Made by a program: the position numbers and the translations under genes. Under the pieces are notes generated by a model. It was not told the origin of the DNA. It searched no databases and saw nothing but the letters and a program-made list of their open reading frames with translations. Shown in pieces: positions 52,817 to 61,783 of a stretch of DNA of 64,000 nt (positions are counted from its first letter, which is position 1; each line of letters begins with the position of its first letter). This DNA comes from CALCKU01 sp964607445 (GTDB lineage Bacteria > Pseudomonadota > Alphaproteobacteria > Caulobacterales > Maricaulaceae), in the NCBI GenBank assembly GCA_964607445.1, contig CAZSKN010000013.1:1-64000 (forward strand), in the 5' to 3' direction.

Positions 52817-55471
52817 ATGGAAAAGTGGATTTACGCATTCGGTGGTGGGAATGCGGACGGCAATACTTCCATGAAAAATCTTCTGGGCGGGAAGGGTGCC
52901 AATTTGGCGGAAATGGCGTCATTAGGCCTGCCTGTGCCGCCGGGCTTTACCATGACGACGGAGGTGTGTACCGCCTATTACGATAATAATGAAACTTATC
53001 CGGACGGGTTAAACGCGCAAACAGATGCAGGATTAGCGCATATTGAAAAATTGACGGGTAAAGTTTTTGGAGACCCAAAAAATCCGTTATTGGTCTCTGT
53101 GCGGTCTGGCGCACGCGCCTCTATGCCGGGCATGATGGATACGGTCTTGAATTTGGGTTTAAATGACGAGACCGTCAAAGGTCTGGCTGACCTCTCAGGC
53201 GACCAACGGTTTGCTCTGGACAGCTATCGACGATTTATCACTATGTATTCCGATGTGGTCTTAGGCGTGCATCACCATACATTTGAAGATATTCTAGACC
53301 GTCATAAAGATAATAATGGCTATATGCTCGATACTGAAATGACAGCGGATAATTGGAAGGCTGTGATCGAGGATTATAAAAAGGCCGTCAAACGCGAATT
53401 GGGGCGCGCGTTCCCACAAGACCCGCGCGTACAATTGCAAGGTGCAATTGATGCGGTTTTTGGATCATGGATGAATGAACGCGCGATTGTCTATCGGCGG
53501 CTCAATGATATTCCTGCGGCGTGGGGCACAGCCTTAAATGTCCAAGCCATGGTGTTTGGCAATATGGGGGAGACGTCGGCTACGGGCGTGGCCTTCACCC
53601 GTAATCCATCGACAGGTGAAAATAAGTATTACGGCGAGTTTCTTATAAATGCCCAAGGCGAAGATGTCGTTGCCGGTATCCGAACCCCGCAAACTTTGAC
53701 CCGGTCAGCGCGCGAAGAGATGGGAGAAGAGGCCTTATCAATGGAAGAGGCCTTGCCAGAGGTGTATCAGCAACTCGCAGATACATTTCAGATATTGGAA
53801 GCGCATTACCGCGATATGCAAGATATTGAATTTACCGTGGAGCGTGGACAGCTTTGGATGTTACAAACGCGTACAGGTAAGCGCACGGCGCGTGCCGCGC
53901 TAAAAATCGCAGTGGATATGTCGGAAGCTGGACAAATTTCAAAGGACGAGGCTTTATTGCGCGTCGAACCGCTTTCGCTTGATCAACTTTTACATCCGAC
54001 ATTGGACGAAAATGCTCCGCGAGATATTATCGCTATGGGGCTGCCAGCCTCACCCGGGGCTGCGATTGGCGAGGTTGTTTTTACCTCGGATGATGCCGAA
54101 AACCTATCCAAGGCAGGTCATAAGGTGATTTTGGTGCGTACCGAAACCTCTCCCGAGGATATTCACGGCATGCATGCAGCACAAGCTATTGTCACAGCGC
54201 GCGGCGGAATGACCTCGCATGCCGCGGTTGTTGCGCGGGGCATGGGGACGCCGTGTGTATCCGGCGCCGGAGATATCCGTATATTTGAGACAGAAGGGTA
54301 TTTTGCTGTAGCGGGCCGCCGCGTTAAAAAAGGTGACATTATTACTGTAGACGGGGCGAGCGGTCAGGTTTTCGCTGGGGCGGTAGACATGGTTCAACCT
54401 GAAATGTCGGGTGATTTTTCTAAAATTATGAACTGGGCGAATGATGCCCGGACATTGGGGGTTCGTACGAATGCCGAAACGCCGCATGATGTTTTGACAG
54501 CTAAGGAATTTGGGGCCGAGGGTATCGGATTGTGTCGGACGGAGCATATGTTTTTTGAGGCGGATCGTCTTGGGTATTTCCGTGAAATGATACTCTCAAC
54601 AACCAAAAGTGGGAGAGAAGACGCCTTAACAAAGATTTTGCCGGTGCAACGTGCTGATTTTGAAGCTATTTTTAAAATCATGGGAGATTTGCCGTGTACC
54701 ATACGTCTGTTGGATCCGCCCTTGCATGAATTTTTACCACATTCAGAAGATGATATTCGCTTGGTCGCCGAGGCTATGGGACTTCCGGCTTCGGAATTAA
54801 TGCACCGCGCAAAAGAGCTTGCAGAGAGTAATCCCATGCTGGGGCATAGGGGGTGTCGATTGGGGATTTCTTATCCAGAAATTTATCAGATGCAAGCGCG
54901 CGCTATTTTTGAAGCACAAATCGCGGTTGAAGCTGAGACCGGTGTTAAGCCCTTAGCGGAGATTATGATCCCGCTTGTATCGTCTGCTAAAGAATTGGAA
55001 ATTATAAAGGTAGGGATCGAAAAAACAGCCAAAGACGTGGGCGCTACCGCTTATACGGTTGGAACTATGATAGAGTTACCACGTGCGGCCTTGCGGGCTG
55101 GTGATATTGCCGAACATGCGGCATTTTTCTCTTTTGGTACGAACGATTTGACGCAAACAACCTTTGGATTGTCACGCGATGATGCGGGTAAATTTTTGCC
55201 GGACTATGTGGCGCAAGGGATTATGGAAAAAGATCCCTTTGTGACATTAGATACAGACGGTGTTGGTGATCTCATTCAAATCGCGGCGCAACGCGGACGC
55301 CAGACGCGCGCGGATATCAAACTTGGTATTTGCGGCGAACATGGGGGCGATCCAGCGTCCATCACTTTCTGCCATAATGCGGGATTAGATTATGTGTCGT
55401 GTTCGCCTTATCGGGTTCCAATCGCGCGATTGGCGGCGGCTCAAGCTGCAATTAAAGAAAAAAACACGTAA
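52817..55471 (+). CDS. ppdK: Pyruvate, phosphate dikinase
   Basis: The 884-residue protein has all three domains: the N-terminal nucleotide domain with GGKGANLAEMASLGLPVPPG, the swivelling phosphohistidine domain with RGGMTSHAAVVARGMG (His468), and the PEP/pyruvate barrel ending GICGEHGGDPASI (Cys839). The enzyme interconverts pyruvate + ATP + Pi and PEP + AMP + PPi, supporting gluconeogenesis. No regulatory protein (RP) gene is adjacent. A strong terminator overlaps the stop codon. Confidence 0.95.
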   Translation: MEKWIYAFGGGNADGNTSMKNLLGGKGANLAEMASLGLPVPPGFTMTTEVCTAYYDNNETYPDGLNAQTDAGLAHIEKLTGKVFGDPKNPLLVSVRSGARASMPGMMDTVLNLGLNDETVKGLADLSGDQRFALDSYRRFITMYSDVVLGVHHHTFEDILDRHKDNNGYMLDTEMTADNWKAVIEDYKKAVKRELGRAFPQDPRVQLQGAIDAVFGSWMNERAIVYRRLNDIPAAWGTALNVQAMVFGNMGETSATGVAFTRNPSTGENKYYGEFLINAQGEDVVAGIRTPQTLTRSAREEMGEEALSMEEALPEVYQQLADTFQILEAHYRDMQDIEFTVERGQLWMLQTRTGKRTARAALKIAVDMSEAGQISKDEALLRVEPLSLDQLLHPTLDENAPRDIIAMGLPASPGAAIGEVVFTSDDAENLSKAGHKVILVRTETSPEDIHGMHAAQAIVTARGGMTSHAAVVARGMGTPCVSGAGDIRIFETEGYFAVAGRRVKKGDIITVDGASGQVFAGAVDMVQPEMSGDFSKIMNWANDARTLGVRTNAETPHDVLTAKEFGAEGIGLCRTEHMFFEADRLGYFREMILSTTKSGREDALTKILPVQRADFEAIFKIMGDLPCTIRLLDPPLHEFLPHSEDDIRLVAEAMGLPASELMHRAKELAESNPMLGHRGCRLGISYPEIYQMQARAIFEAQIAVEAETGVKPLAEIMIPLVSSAKELEIIKVGIEKTAKDVGATAYTVGTMIELPRAALRAGDIAEHAAFFSFGTNDLTQTTFGLSRDDAGKFLPDYVAQGIMEKDPFVTLDTDGVGDLIQIAAQRGRQTRADIKLGICGEHGGDPASITFCHNAGLDYVSCSPYRVPIARLAAAQAAIKEKNT

Positions 55472-55486
55472 ACCGCGTGTTTTTTT
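55458..55486 (+). terminator. Rho-independent terminator overlapping the ppdK stop
   Basis: Arms aaaaaaacacg and cgtgttttttt with a seven-base loop. The TAA stop (55469-55471) sits in the loop, so the last codons of ppdK form the left arm. The seven-T tract on the right favours plus-strand termination. Confidence 0.85.
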
Positions 55487-55620
55487 AAACCCTCTGTTAA
55501 CTATAAACCGTATTCTATCGTGACAGGAATACAACAGTTGGCATGATTCTGCCCTAAAAACATTTTTGTGATGTGAACTGGGCTTGCCTGAATCATGTTT
55601 GATCTATAGGGAGCGCGGCC

Positions 55621-56382
55621 ATGTCACGCGTTAGTCACATAATTGCCGGGTGGAGTATCGCTATCGGCGCTATCGGTTTGGCGGCTTTGACCTTTCCCGT
55701 CATTGCGCAACAAGCCAAGGCTGAACGTGAGCACACCTATTGGCAAGATCGCGCAGCTGCCTTTCAGGCTATCGAGGACAATAATGTCACGGGCAGTGAT
55801 ATAAGCACGTCGTCTTTGGCCCGAAAATTAACTGATATTTATACTGACAAGACCATAAAGAATACCGTGATGCGAGATGTAAAGCTGCTGGCGGATCTCG
55901 AATTCATTACGCGGCGTGACATTTTGCAAGCAAGATATGAGACCCGTCAACATAGATGTTTATCGGAAGCTGTATATTATGAGGCCCGCTCTGAAAAAAA
56001 ATCGGGACAAATTGCGGTTGCCGAAGTTGTTTTGAATCGTGTGAAAAGCAAACATTACCCATCTACAATTTGCGATGTCGTCTATGAAGGGGCTGAACGT
56101 ATAACAGGATGCCAATTTAGTTTCACATGTGACGGGTCGACCTTGAAGGAACCCTATGGAAAATACTGGCAGAATTCACAATCCATTGCCCAACTGATAT
56201 TAACAGGCGGCGCGGCGTCGATCACGGATCGGTCTACCCATTATCATACATTTGCGGTGACGCCGCATTGGTCAAAGACCTTGAAAATGACTAAGGCTAT
56301 TGGGTCGCATAAATTTTACCGCTTTCGTTGGCGTGAACGCCCTACACCCGGACCTGCGCTGCGTACCGCACCGCCGTCTTGA
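55621..56382 (+). CDS. SleB-type cell wall hydrolase
   Basis: The 253-residue protein has an N-terminal signal or anchor helix (about 8-29), a helical spacer, and a C-terminal SleB/Hydrolase_2 domain beginning HRCLSEAVYYEARSE with the catalytic Glu, followed by GQIAVAEVVLNRVKS and CQFSFTCDGS. Such enzymes are lytic transglycosylase-like peptidoglycan hydrolases; in non-sporeformers they act in wall turnover. GGGAGCGCGGCC precedes the ATG. Confidence 0.85.
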   Translation: MSRVSHIIAGWSIAIGAIGLAALTFPVIAQQAKAEREHTYWQDRAAAFQAIEDNNVTGSDISTSSLARKLTDIYTDKTIKNTVMRDVKLLADLEFITRRDILQARYETRQHRCLSEAVYYEARSEKKSGQIAVAEVVLNRVKSKHYPSTICDVVYEGAERITGCQFSFTCDGSTLKEPYGKYWQNSQSIAQLILTGGAASITDRSTHYHTFAVTPHWSKTLKMTKAIGSHKFYRFRWRERPTPGPALRTAPPS

Positions 56383-56619
56383 TGTCTGAGCGCCTCTAGA
56401 GCCTTGCAAGCTGGTAAGCCACAGAGACAATATAGCTAATGGATAATCTAGATAAAGTCTGTGCCGAACGCCAGGGACGGGCTTGGAACAGGCTAGGAGT
56501 TGGCTCTGCCGTCGGCTGTTGAAAACGGGCCATGCTGAATACAGCCCCCTTTAAAGCCGTATTGCCACCGCAGAATTGAGGCCAAATATTAAGCCTATGC
56601 ATGCCGACATAAGCTATAG

Positions 56620-57432
56620 CTAGCTTACCTTTTCTTTAAGAGGCTCCATTAAGGCCGCATTCGTGCAGATCACGTCGCAGCTTTCCATGACATCCCCGCC
56701 GGACAGACTTTCAACTTTAAGGCCCGCCTCGCGTGCAATAAGCACCCCGGCTGCGATATCCCAAACGTTGAGGTCGCGCTCCCAATATCCATCAAAACGG
56801 CCAGCGGCCGTCCACACGAGATCAAGCGCAGCAGAGCCAAACCTTCGTACGCCAGAGCTTGCGCCCATGACTTGATGCAGCTCTTTCAAAAATTTTGCAT
56901 GGCCAGTTTTCCCTAAAAATGGGATGCCTGTAGCAAACAAGCTGTCCGCGAAAATATCGCGTTGGCCCGGTCTGAGCCGACGATCCCCCCCCCCCCGTGT
57001 GCCGTCATTTAAAAACGCCCCTTTCCCCTTTTCTGCAAAGAACATTTCATCCGTCATAGGGTTATAAACCAAACCTGCGACAAGCTCGGGGGGGGCATTT
57101 TCAAGCTGGCGTTCCAATGCGATGGAGATGGAGAAATGCGGAATACCGTGTAGGTAATTTGTTGTTCCATCCAATGGGTCAATGATGAACCGGTGCGTTT
57201 TATCAGTACCTTCAACCGCACCGCCCTCTTCCATAAGAAAGCTATAGCCGGGTCGATCACGTTGCAGGTTTTCTAAAATAACCTCTTCAGCTTTCCTATC
57301 CGCGCGTGAGACAAAATCCGCCGGGCCTTTGCGGGAAATTTGTAAATGTTCTAATTCGCCAATATCTCGTAAAAGTCCGCGGGAAGCTTTCCGTGCCGCA
57401 TTTTGCATGACGGCCATTACAGGTGAGGACAT
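56620..57432 (-). CDS. suhB: Inositol monophosphatase family protein (SuhB-like)
   Basis: The 270-residue protein has FLMEEGG and IDPLDGTTNYLHGIPHF for metal binding (Asp85, Asp88 region) and NVWDIAAGVLIAREAG for the third metal ligand. The family removes phosphate from inositol phosphates; in bacteria SuhB also aids rRNA antitermination. Between LND and RRLRPG, where relatives read straight through, there is an insertion GTRGGGD encoded by a run of 12 G on the coding strand. The start overlaps the efp stop by one base (TAATG), so it is coupled to efp. Confidence 0.9.
   Translation of the reverse strand: MSSPVMAVMQNAARKASRGLLRDIGELEHLQISRKGPADFVSRADRKAEEVILENLQRDRPGYSFLMEEGGAVEGTDKTHRFIIDPLDGTTNYLHGIPHFSISIALERQLENAPPELVAGLVYNPMTDEMFFAEKGKGAFLNDGTRGGGDRRLRPGQRDIFADSLFATGIPFLGKTGHAKFLKELHQVMGASSGVRRFGSAALDLVWTAAGRFDGYWERDLNVWDIAAGVLIAREAGLKVESLSGGDVMESCDVICTNAALMEPLKEKVS
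56985..56996. repeat. C12/G12 homopolymer inside suhB
   Basis: Twelve C on the plus strand encode part of Arg146 and Gly147-149 of SuhB. A change of one base would shift the frame and truncate the enzyme before its third metal ligand. Confidence 0.85.
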
Positions 57433-57995
57433 TAATCTGCTCTCTTAACATAGGACCCGTCTTCGGTGTTGATTATAAGGCGTTCGCCAACGCCGATAAA
57501 AGGGGGAACCGTTGTTCGTACACCGTTTTCAAGTGTAGCCGGTTTATAGGAATTCGCGGCGGTCTGGCCTTTGACCACAGGTTCGGTTTCTTCTACCGCC
57601 AATATGACGTTGTCCGGCAGGGCGACAGAAATCGGTTTATCCTCGTAAAATTCGACTTCGACTTCCATGCCGTCATTGAGAAACTTAGCCCGCTCGCCAA
57701 CAAATTCTGATTGTAGGTTAATCTGTTCATAGGTTTCAGCATTCATGAAGACTAACATATCTCCGTCGGCATAAAGATAGGTATGGGTTTTTTGATCTAG
57801 CCGTACGCGTTCCACAGTTTCAGCGGCGCGAAAGCGTTCATTAAGTTTACGGCCATCAAGCAAGTTTTTAAGTTCAACTTGGTTGAAGGCGCCTCCTTTT
57901 CCTGGCTTAACCGCATTACATTTCACAGCTACCCAAAGTGTATCTTGGTGTTTTATGATATTTCCTTGACGAATTTCATTCCCGTTCATTTTCAT
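57432..57995 (-). CDS. efp: Elongation factor P
   Basis: The 187-residue protein has the three-domain EF-P layout, with KPGKGGAFNQVELKNL carrying the lysine (Lys33) that is modified in many bacteria, and GERLIINTEDGSYVKRA at the end. EF-P rescues ribosomes stalled at polyproline; this window encodes one obvious client with nine consecutive Pro (14994-16247). A start two codons later is also possible. Confidence 0.95.
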   Translation of the reverse strand: MKMNGNEIRQGNIIKHQDTLWVAVKCNAVKPGKGGAFNQVELKNLLDGRKLNERFRAAETVERVRLDQKTHTYLYADGDMLVFMNAETYEQINLQSEFVGERAKFLNDGMEVEVEFYEDKPISVALPDNVILAVEETEPVVKGQTAANSYKPATLENGVRTTVPPFIGVGERLIINTEDGSYVKRAD

Positions 57996-58105
57996 GGTAG
58001 CAACCTTTCATGATGTAACTTGGCGCGTCTTATCAGTGCAATTCATTAACGGCAATCGGTTTTGAGGGTTTTCACCTGTGATAGCACTGTTATAAGCCAG
58101 CCCTT

Positions 58106-59227
58106 ATGGATATTAAGCCACATATTATTATTATCGGAGCCGGGCTTATGGGTCTGTCGACCGCGGATAGCCTGTCAAGAAAAGGGGCGCGGGTAACGGT
58201 TGTTGATACGCGCAATGGACCCGGACAAGGCACCAGTTTCTCCAATTCCGGTATGTTACACCCTAGCCAAGCTATGCCCTGGTTCCCTGTATCGAATATA
58301 CGCGGAGCTCAAACCCATGTGATGCGCGCAATTTTGGATTTGGCCTTAGAGTCTAAATCTCTCGTTTTGGAGAATATACAACGGCTTGGCTTAAACCAAA
58401 GTGCAAGCCGTCGCGGGTGTTTTAAAATGTATGAAAATCTTGAGAATATGAAATTTGCTCAAGATAGCTATATCAAGACGGGCATTAACTGTGAAATTGT
58501 AACCGGCACAAGCCGTCCTTTTGGACGACCCAGTCTTTACTTTCCACAAGACGGTTTTGGAGATGCGTACAGATATTGCCGGGCATTGGAAAAATCATTG
58601 ACCACCCCGTCGCTTTCACGGAGCCAACAAGACGGGAGGGGTACGGTTCGCTTCATATATGGTGTGAAAAATACGCGCTTAATTATGCGGGGCGATAATG
58701 TACGCGGCGTCACTTTTGATCAAAATGAGATTAAAGCCGATCATGTCGTGATTGCGGCCGGCGCGAAAAGCCCTGAAATCGCAAGACAGCTGGGCATTCG
58801 CTTGCCTATTACGGCGATTCGAGGATTTGCCGTGAATTTCATGCGCCCTAATATTGTTCTGCCAATGGCGCCGGTAATGCATGCGGCCAGCCATTCCGCA
58901 CTCAGTCAGTTTTCAGATCATGTCAGGCTGTCAGGAACGGTGAATGCGTCTGATGAAACCGTTTTGATAGATGCGTGGCGAAAGATTTCGCCGACTCTGA
59001 TCAAGGCTTTAGGGCCGCCAAAGCGTATTTGGCATGGTGATCGCCCTGTGAGTCAGGACGGGACGCCTTATATTGGGCGAACCGCTATACCGCGTCTTTG
59101 GGTTAATGCCGGGCATGGGCATATGGGATGGACGTTGAGTGCGGGGTCAGGTAATCTTTTGGCGAAAATGCTAATTGAAGGCTATTCAGATACGCGGTTT
59201 AGTGTTCCCAATATTTTGACTTCATAA
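58106..59227 (+). CDS. FAD-dependent D-amino acid dehydrogenase-like oxidoreductase (DadA family)
   Basis: The 373-residue protein has IIIIGAGLMGLSTADSLSRKG for FAD binding, TSFSNSGMLHPSQAMPW, which matches the DadA loop, and a C-terminal GHGHMGWTLSAGSGNLLA that closes the FAD site. Family members oxidise D-amino acids, glycine or sarcosine at the membrane. DadA enzymes are usually longer (about 430 residues), so this is a compact member of uncertain substrate. It stands alone. Confidence 0.85.
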   Translation: MDIKPHIIIIGAGLMGLSTADSLSRKGARVTVVDTRNGPGQGTSFSNSGMLHPSQAMPWFPVSNIRGAQTHVMRAILDLALESKSLVLENIQRLGLNQSASRRGCFKMYENLENMKFAQDSYIKTGINCEIVTGTSRPFGRPSLYFPQDGFGDAYRYCRALEKSLTTPSLSRSQQDGRGTVRFIYGVKNTRLIMRGDNVRGVTFDQNEIKADHVVIAAGAKSPEIARQLGIRLPITAIRGFAVNFMRPNIVLPMAPVMHAASHSALSQFSDHVRLSGTVNASDETVLIDAWRKISPTLIKALGPPKRIWHGDRPVSQDGTPYIGRTAIPRLWVNAGHGHMGWTLSAGSGNLLAKMLIEGYSDTRFSVPNILTS

Positions 59228-59342
59228 TGGCTTGATAATGGCTTGTGTCTTGACCCTAGGTACAAAACCCGTCACGATTTATCCCATATAATCAGCTAAA
59301 AATAATAAGACAAAATCTGATGAGGGTGACTGCGAGGAAAAT

Positions 59343-60605
59343 ATGCAAATATGGGACAATGTGGTATTACGAGATTTAGCTTTCGGTCTAGGAGCTTTGG
59401 GGTTTGGGGCGACCATTTTGGCGGGGTGTAGTTCGTCAACGTCGACAGAGGTTAAACAGGCGGTGTCAGAACCTATCGCGTCGGAACGTTATCAAGACAT
59501 ACTTTTAACCCAACTTATTGACGCAAAACCCGGTGATATTATTACTATACCCGAAGGCCGCTACGCATTTGACCGGGGACTCAGCTTGACAGTTGACGGG
59601 GTCACTCTTCGCGGTGCTGGCATGGATAAGACCGTTTTAGATTTTAAAGGCCAAGTTGCAGGCGCAGAAGGTCTGTTGGTGACAGCGTCTAATTTTACCA
59701 TAGAAGATTTGGCTGTTGAAGACAGTAAAGGTGATGCGATCAAGGTCAATGAAGGTGATAATATTGTTTTTCGTCGTGTGCGCACAGAATGGACAAATGG
59801 ACCTGATACTAAAAACGGCGCTTATGGATTTTATCCGGTACAGACAACGAATGTGCTGATAGAGGATTGCGTTGCGATAGCCGCAGCAGATGCGGGTATT
59901 TATGTTGGCCAATCCAAAAATGTTGTCGTGCGTAATAATCGCGCAGAATATAATGTTGCCGGTATCGAAATCGAGAACACGCAGGGCGCAGATGTTTATG
60001 GCAATGTCGCGCTTAATAATACGGGCGGTATTCTTGTTTTCAATATGCCGAATTTGACACAGGCTGGCGGGGATGTGCGTGTATTTAAAAATAAAGTTTA
60101 TGAAAATAATACCCGTAATTTCGGCCATAAAGGTACGCCTGTCGCCGGTATTCCTGCCGGGTCAGGGATTGTGATAAATTCTCACGATCATATCGAAGTT
60201 TTTGATAATGACGTCCGAGATAATAAAACAGCCAATCTCATCATATCGTCAATATTTACCGCAAATAATGGCATTGAGGGCATGGAAGAAAACTTTGATC
60301 CTTATCCAGAAAATATTCACGTTTATGGCAATCGGTTTTCAGGTGGTGGGCAGTCGCCGGACGGCTTGGATCTGAAAGCTTTAAAGACGATGATGTTTGG
60401 TCTGACAGGTCGGTTTCCGGACATATTGTGGGATGGGTATGTAAACCCCGCGCTAAAGACCCCGAATATATGCGTACAAAATGACGGCGCTGAAATCCTG
60501 AATGCCGACATTCCGAACAAGACTAAAGATCCGAGGCTGGTGCCGGAGGCGTTTAATTGTAGCTTGCCGCCGCTCACGCCTATTCGTCTCGCAATTGCCG
60601 AGTAA
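59343..60605 (+). CDS. Parallel beta-helix lipoprotein (TIGR03805-type)
   Basis: The 420-residue protein has a lipoprotein signal ending ILAGC. A long right-handed beta-helix follows, seen as repeats of hydrophobic-N-hydrophobic steps (NFTIEDLAVEDSKGDAIKV, TNVLIEDCVAIAAADAGIYV, KNVVVRNNRAEYNVAGIEI). This is the family that accompanies HNE_0200/SO_2930-type dihaem cytochromes, as here (next gene, two bases after the stop). The C-terminus (LPPLTPIRL) lies outside the helix. Likely an envelope protein binding a polysaccharide or the cytochrome. Confidence 0.85.
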   Translation: MQIWDNVVLRDLAFGLGALGFGATILAGCSSSTSTEVKQAVSEPIASERYQDILLTQLIDAKPGDIITIPEGRYAFDRGLSLTVDGVTLRGAGMDKTVLDFKGQVAGAEGLLVTASNFTIEDLAVEDSKGDAIKVNEGDNIVFRRVRTEWTNGPDTKNGAYGFYPVQTTNVLIEDCVAIAAADAGIYVGQSKNVVVRNNRAEYNVAGIEIENTQGADVYGNVALNNTGGILVFNMPNLTQAGGDVRVFKNKVYENNTRNFGHKGTPVAGIPAGSGIVINSHDHIEVFDNDVRDNKTANLIISSIFTANNGIEGMEENFDPYPENIHVYGNRFSGGGQSPDGLDLKALKTMMFGLTGRFPDILWDGYVNPALKTPNICVQNDGAEILNADIPNKTKDPRLVPEAFNCSLPPLTPIRLAIAE

Positions 60606-60607
60606 TA

Positions 60608-61750
60608 GTGCGGTATATTTCGCAAGTAATCTTCGGCGCGCTTATCTGTCTTGTCGGGTTGGTTGCCTGTGAGGTTGACGATAGACCCACGCCTATATTT
60701 CATACTGATGCGCCGGACCTTCTGTCGGAGTGGGGGGTAATAGGGATAAAAGACGGAAACTTGCGCTTAGGGAAAGGGGTTGTACCTTATACGCTTAATA
60801 CGCCGCTTTTTACCGATTACGCACATAAGTTACGAACAGTCTGGATACCGGATGGAACGGCAAGTTACCGCGAAGGCGAGACGCTGGATTTTCCGGTAGG
60901 AACGGTCATATCCAAGACATTTTATTACCCAACCTCCATAGGGCATGAGAATGATAGGGTATATAAGCGTGTTGATACTCAACCCGTCAACCAAGTCCGG
61001 GGTCTTGATCTGTCAAAAAATAGGCTGCTGGAAACCCGTTTGCTTGTTCGGCGCAAAATAGGGTGGGAGCCAGTCTCCTATATTTGGAATAAGGCTGAAA
61101 CGCAGGCCCGTTTAACCCGAATTGGCGGGATTTTGAAGTTATCACTTGATGAGGCGGGGCAGACAACACCCTTTGCTTATGTGGTTCCGAATATAAATCA
61201 ATGTGCGGGTTGCCACGCGCCCAATAATACGACACGGGACATATCGCCTATCGGGCCGAAACCGCGTCATCTCAACGGAATGTATAATTATGCAAACGGG
61301 GCTATGAATGTGCTCGATAAATTGGTGGATCTGGGGGTGTTGGAGGCGGCTCCGACTATACGTCCAAAAGCCGCCGATTGGGAAATGGAGGTCATGACAA
61401 AAGCCGGGCAAGATTTAGACGCATTGGCGCGGTCTTATCTGGATATAAATTGCGCGCATTGTCATAATCCGGTTGGCCCCGCCGATACCTCGGGCTTGCA
61501 CCTCAATCCTGAAAACCTCAGTGTCCCGCATCTGGGTATATGTAAAATTGCTGTGGCTGCGGGTGGTGGTACGGGCGGTCGTGAATTTGATATAGATCCC
61601 GGTGTGCCGGAAAATTCGATCCTGCTTTACCGTATGCAAAGTCGTGATCCCGGCGCGATGATGCCCGAGCTTGGCCGGAGTTTGGCGCATGCCGAAGGTG
61701 TTGACCTTATCAGGGACTGGATTGCGGCAATGCCAAAAGGCTGCGGTTGA
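60608..61750 (+). CDS. HNE_0200/SO_2930-type dihaem c-type cytochrome lipoprotein
   Basis: The 380-residue protein has a lipoprotein signal ending GLVAC and two haem sites, QCAGCH (about residues 201-205) and NCAHCH (about 285-289). The family is known by its pairing with the beta-helix lipoprotein upstream; its biochemical role is not established. GTG start. It differs clearly from the RoxA-like cytochromes in the left part of the window. Confidence 0.85.
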   Translation: MRYISQVIFGALICLVGLVACEVDDRPTPIFHTDAPDLLSEWGVIGIKDGNLRLGKGVVPYTLNTPLFTDYAHKLRTVWIPDGTASYREGETLDFPVGTVISKTFYYPTSIGHENDRVYKRVDTQPVNQVRGLDLSKNRLLETRLLVRRKIGWEPVSYIWNKAETQARLTRIGGILKLSLDEAGQTTPFAYVVPNINQCAGCHAPNNTTRDISPIGPKPRHLNGMYNYANGAMNVLDKLVDLGVLEAAPTIRPKAADWEMEVMTKAGQDLDALARSYLDINCAHCHNPVGPADTSGLHLNPENLSVPHLGICKIAVAAGGGTGGREFDIDPGVPENSILLYRMQSRDPGAMMPELGRSLAHAEGVDLIRDWIAAMPKGCG

Positions 61751-61783
61751 CGGACGGTGCCTGATAAGGTCATTGGCTAAGGT

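Noticed and set aside
54104..54837. Two 147-codon minus-strand frames inside ppdK
   Set aside because: Antisense to a fully conserved PPDK sequence; no ribosome sites and no recognised motifs.
56396..56602. 68-codon minus-strand frame between the SleB-type gene and suhB
   Set aside because: No start signals or recognisable domain; treated as intergenic.
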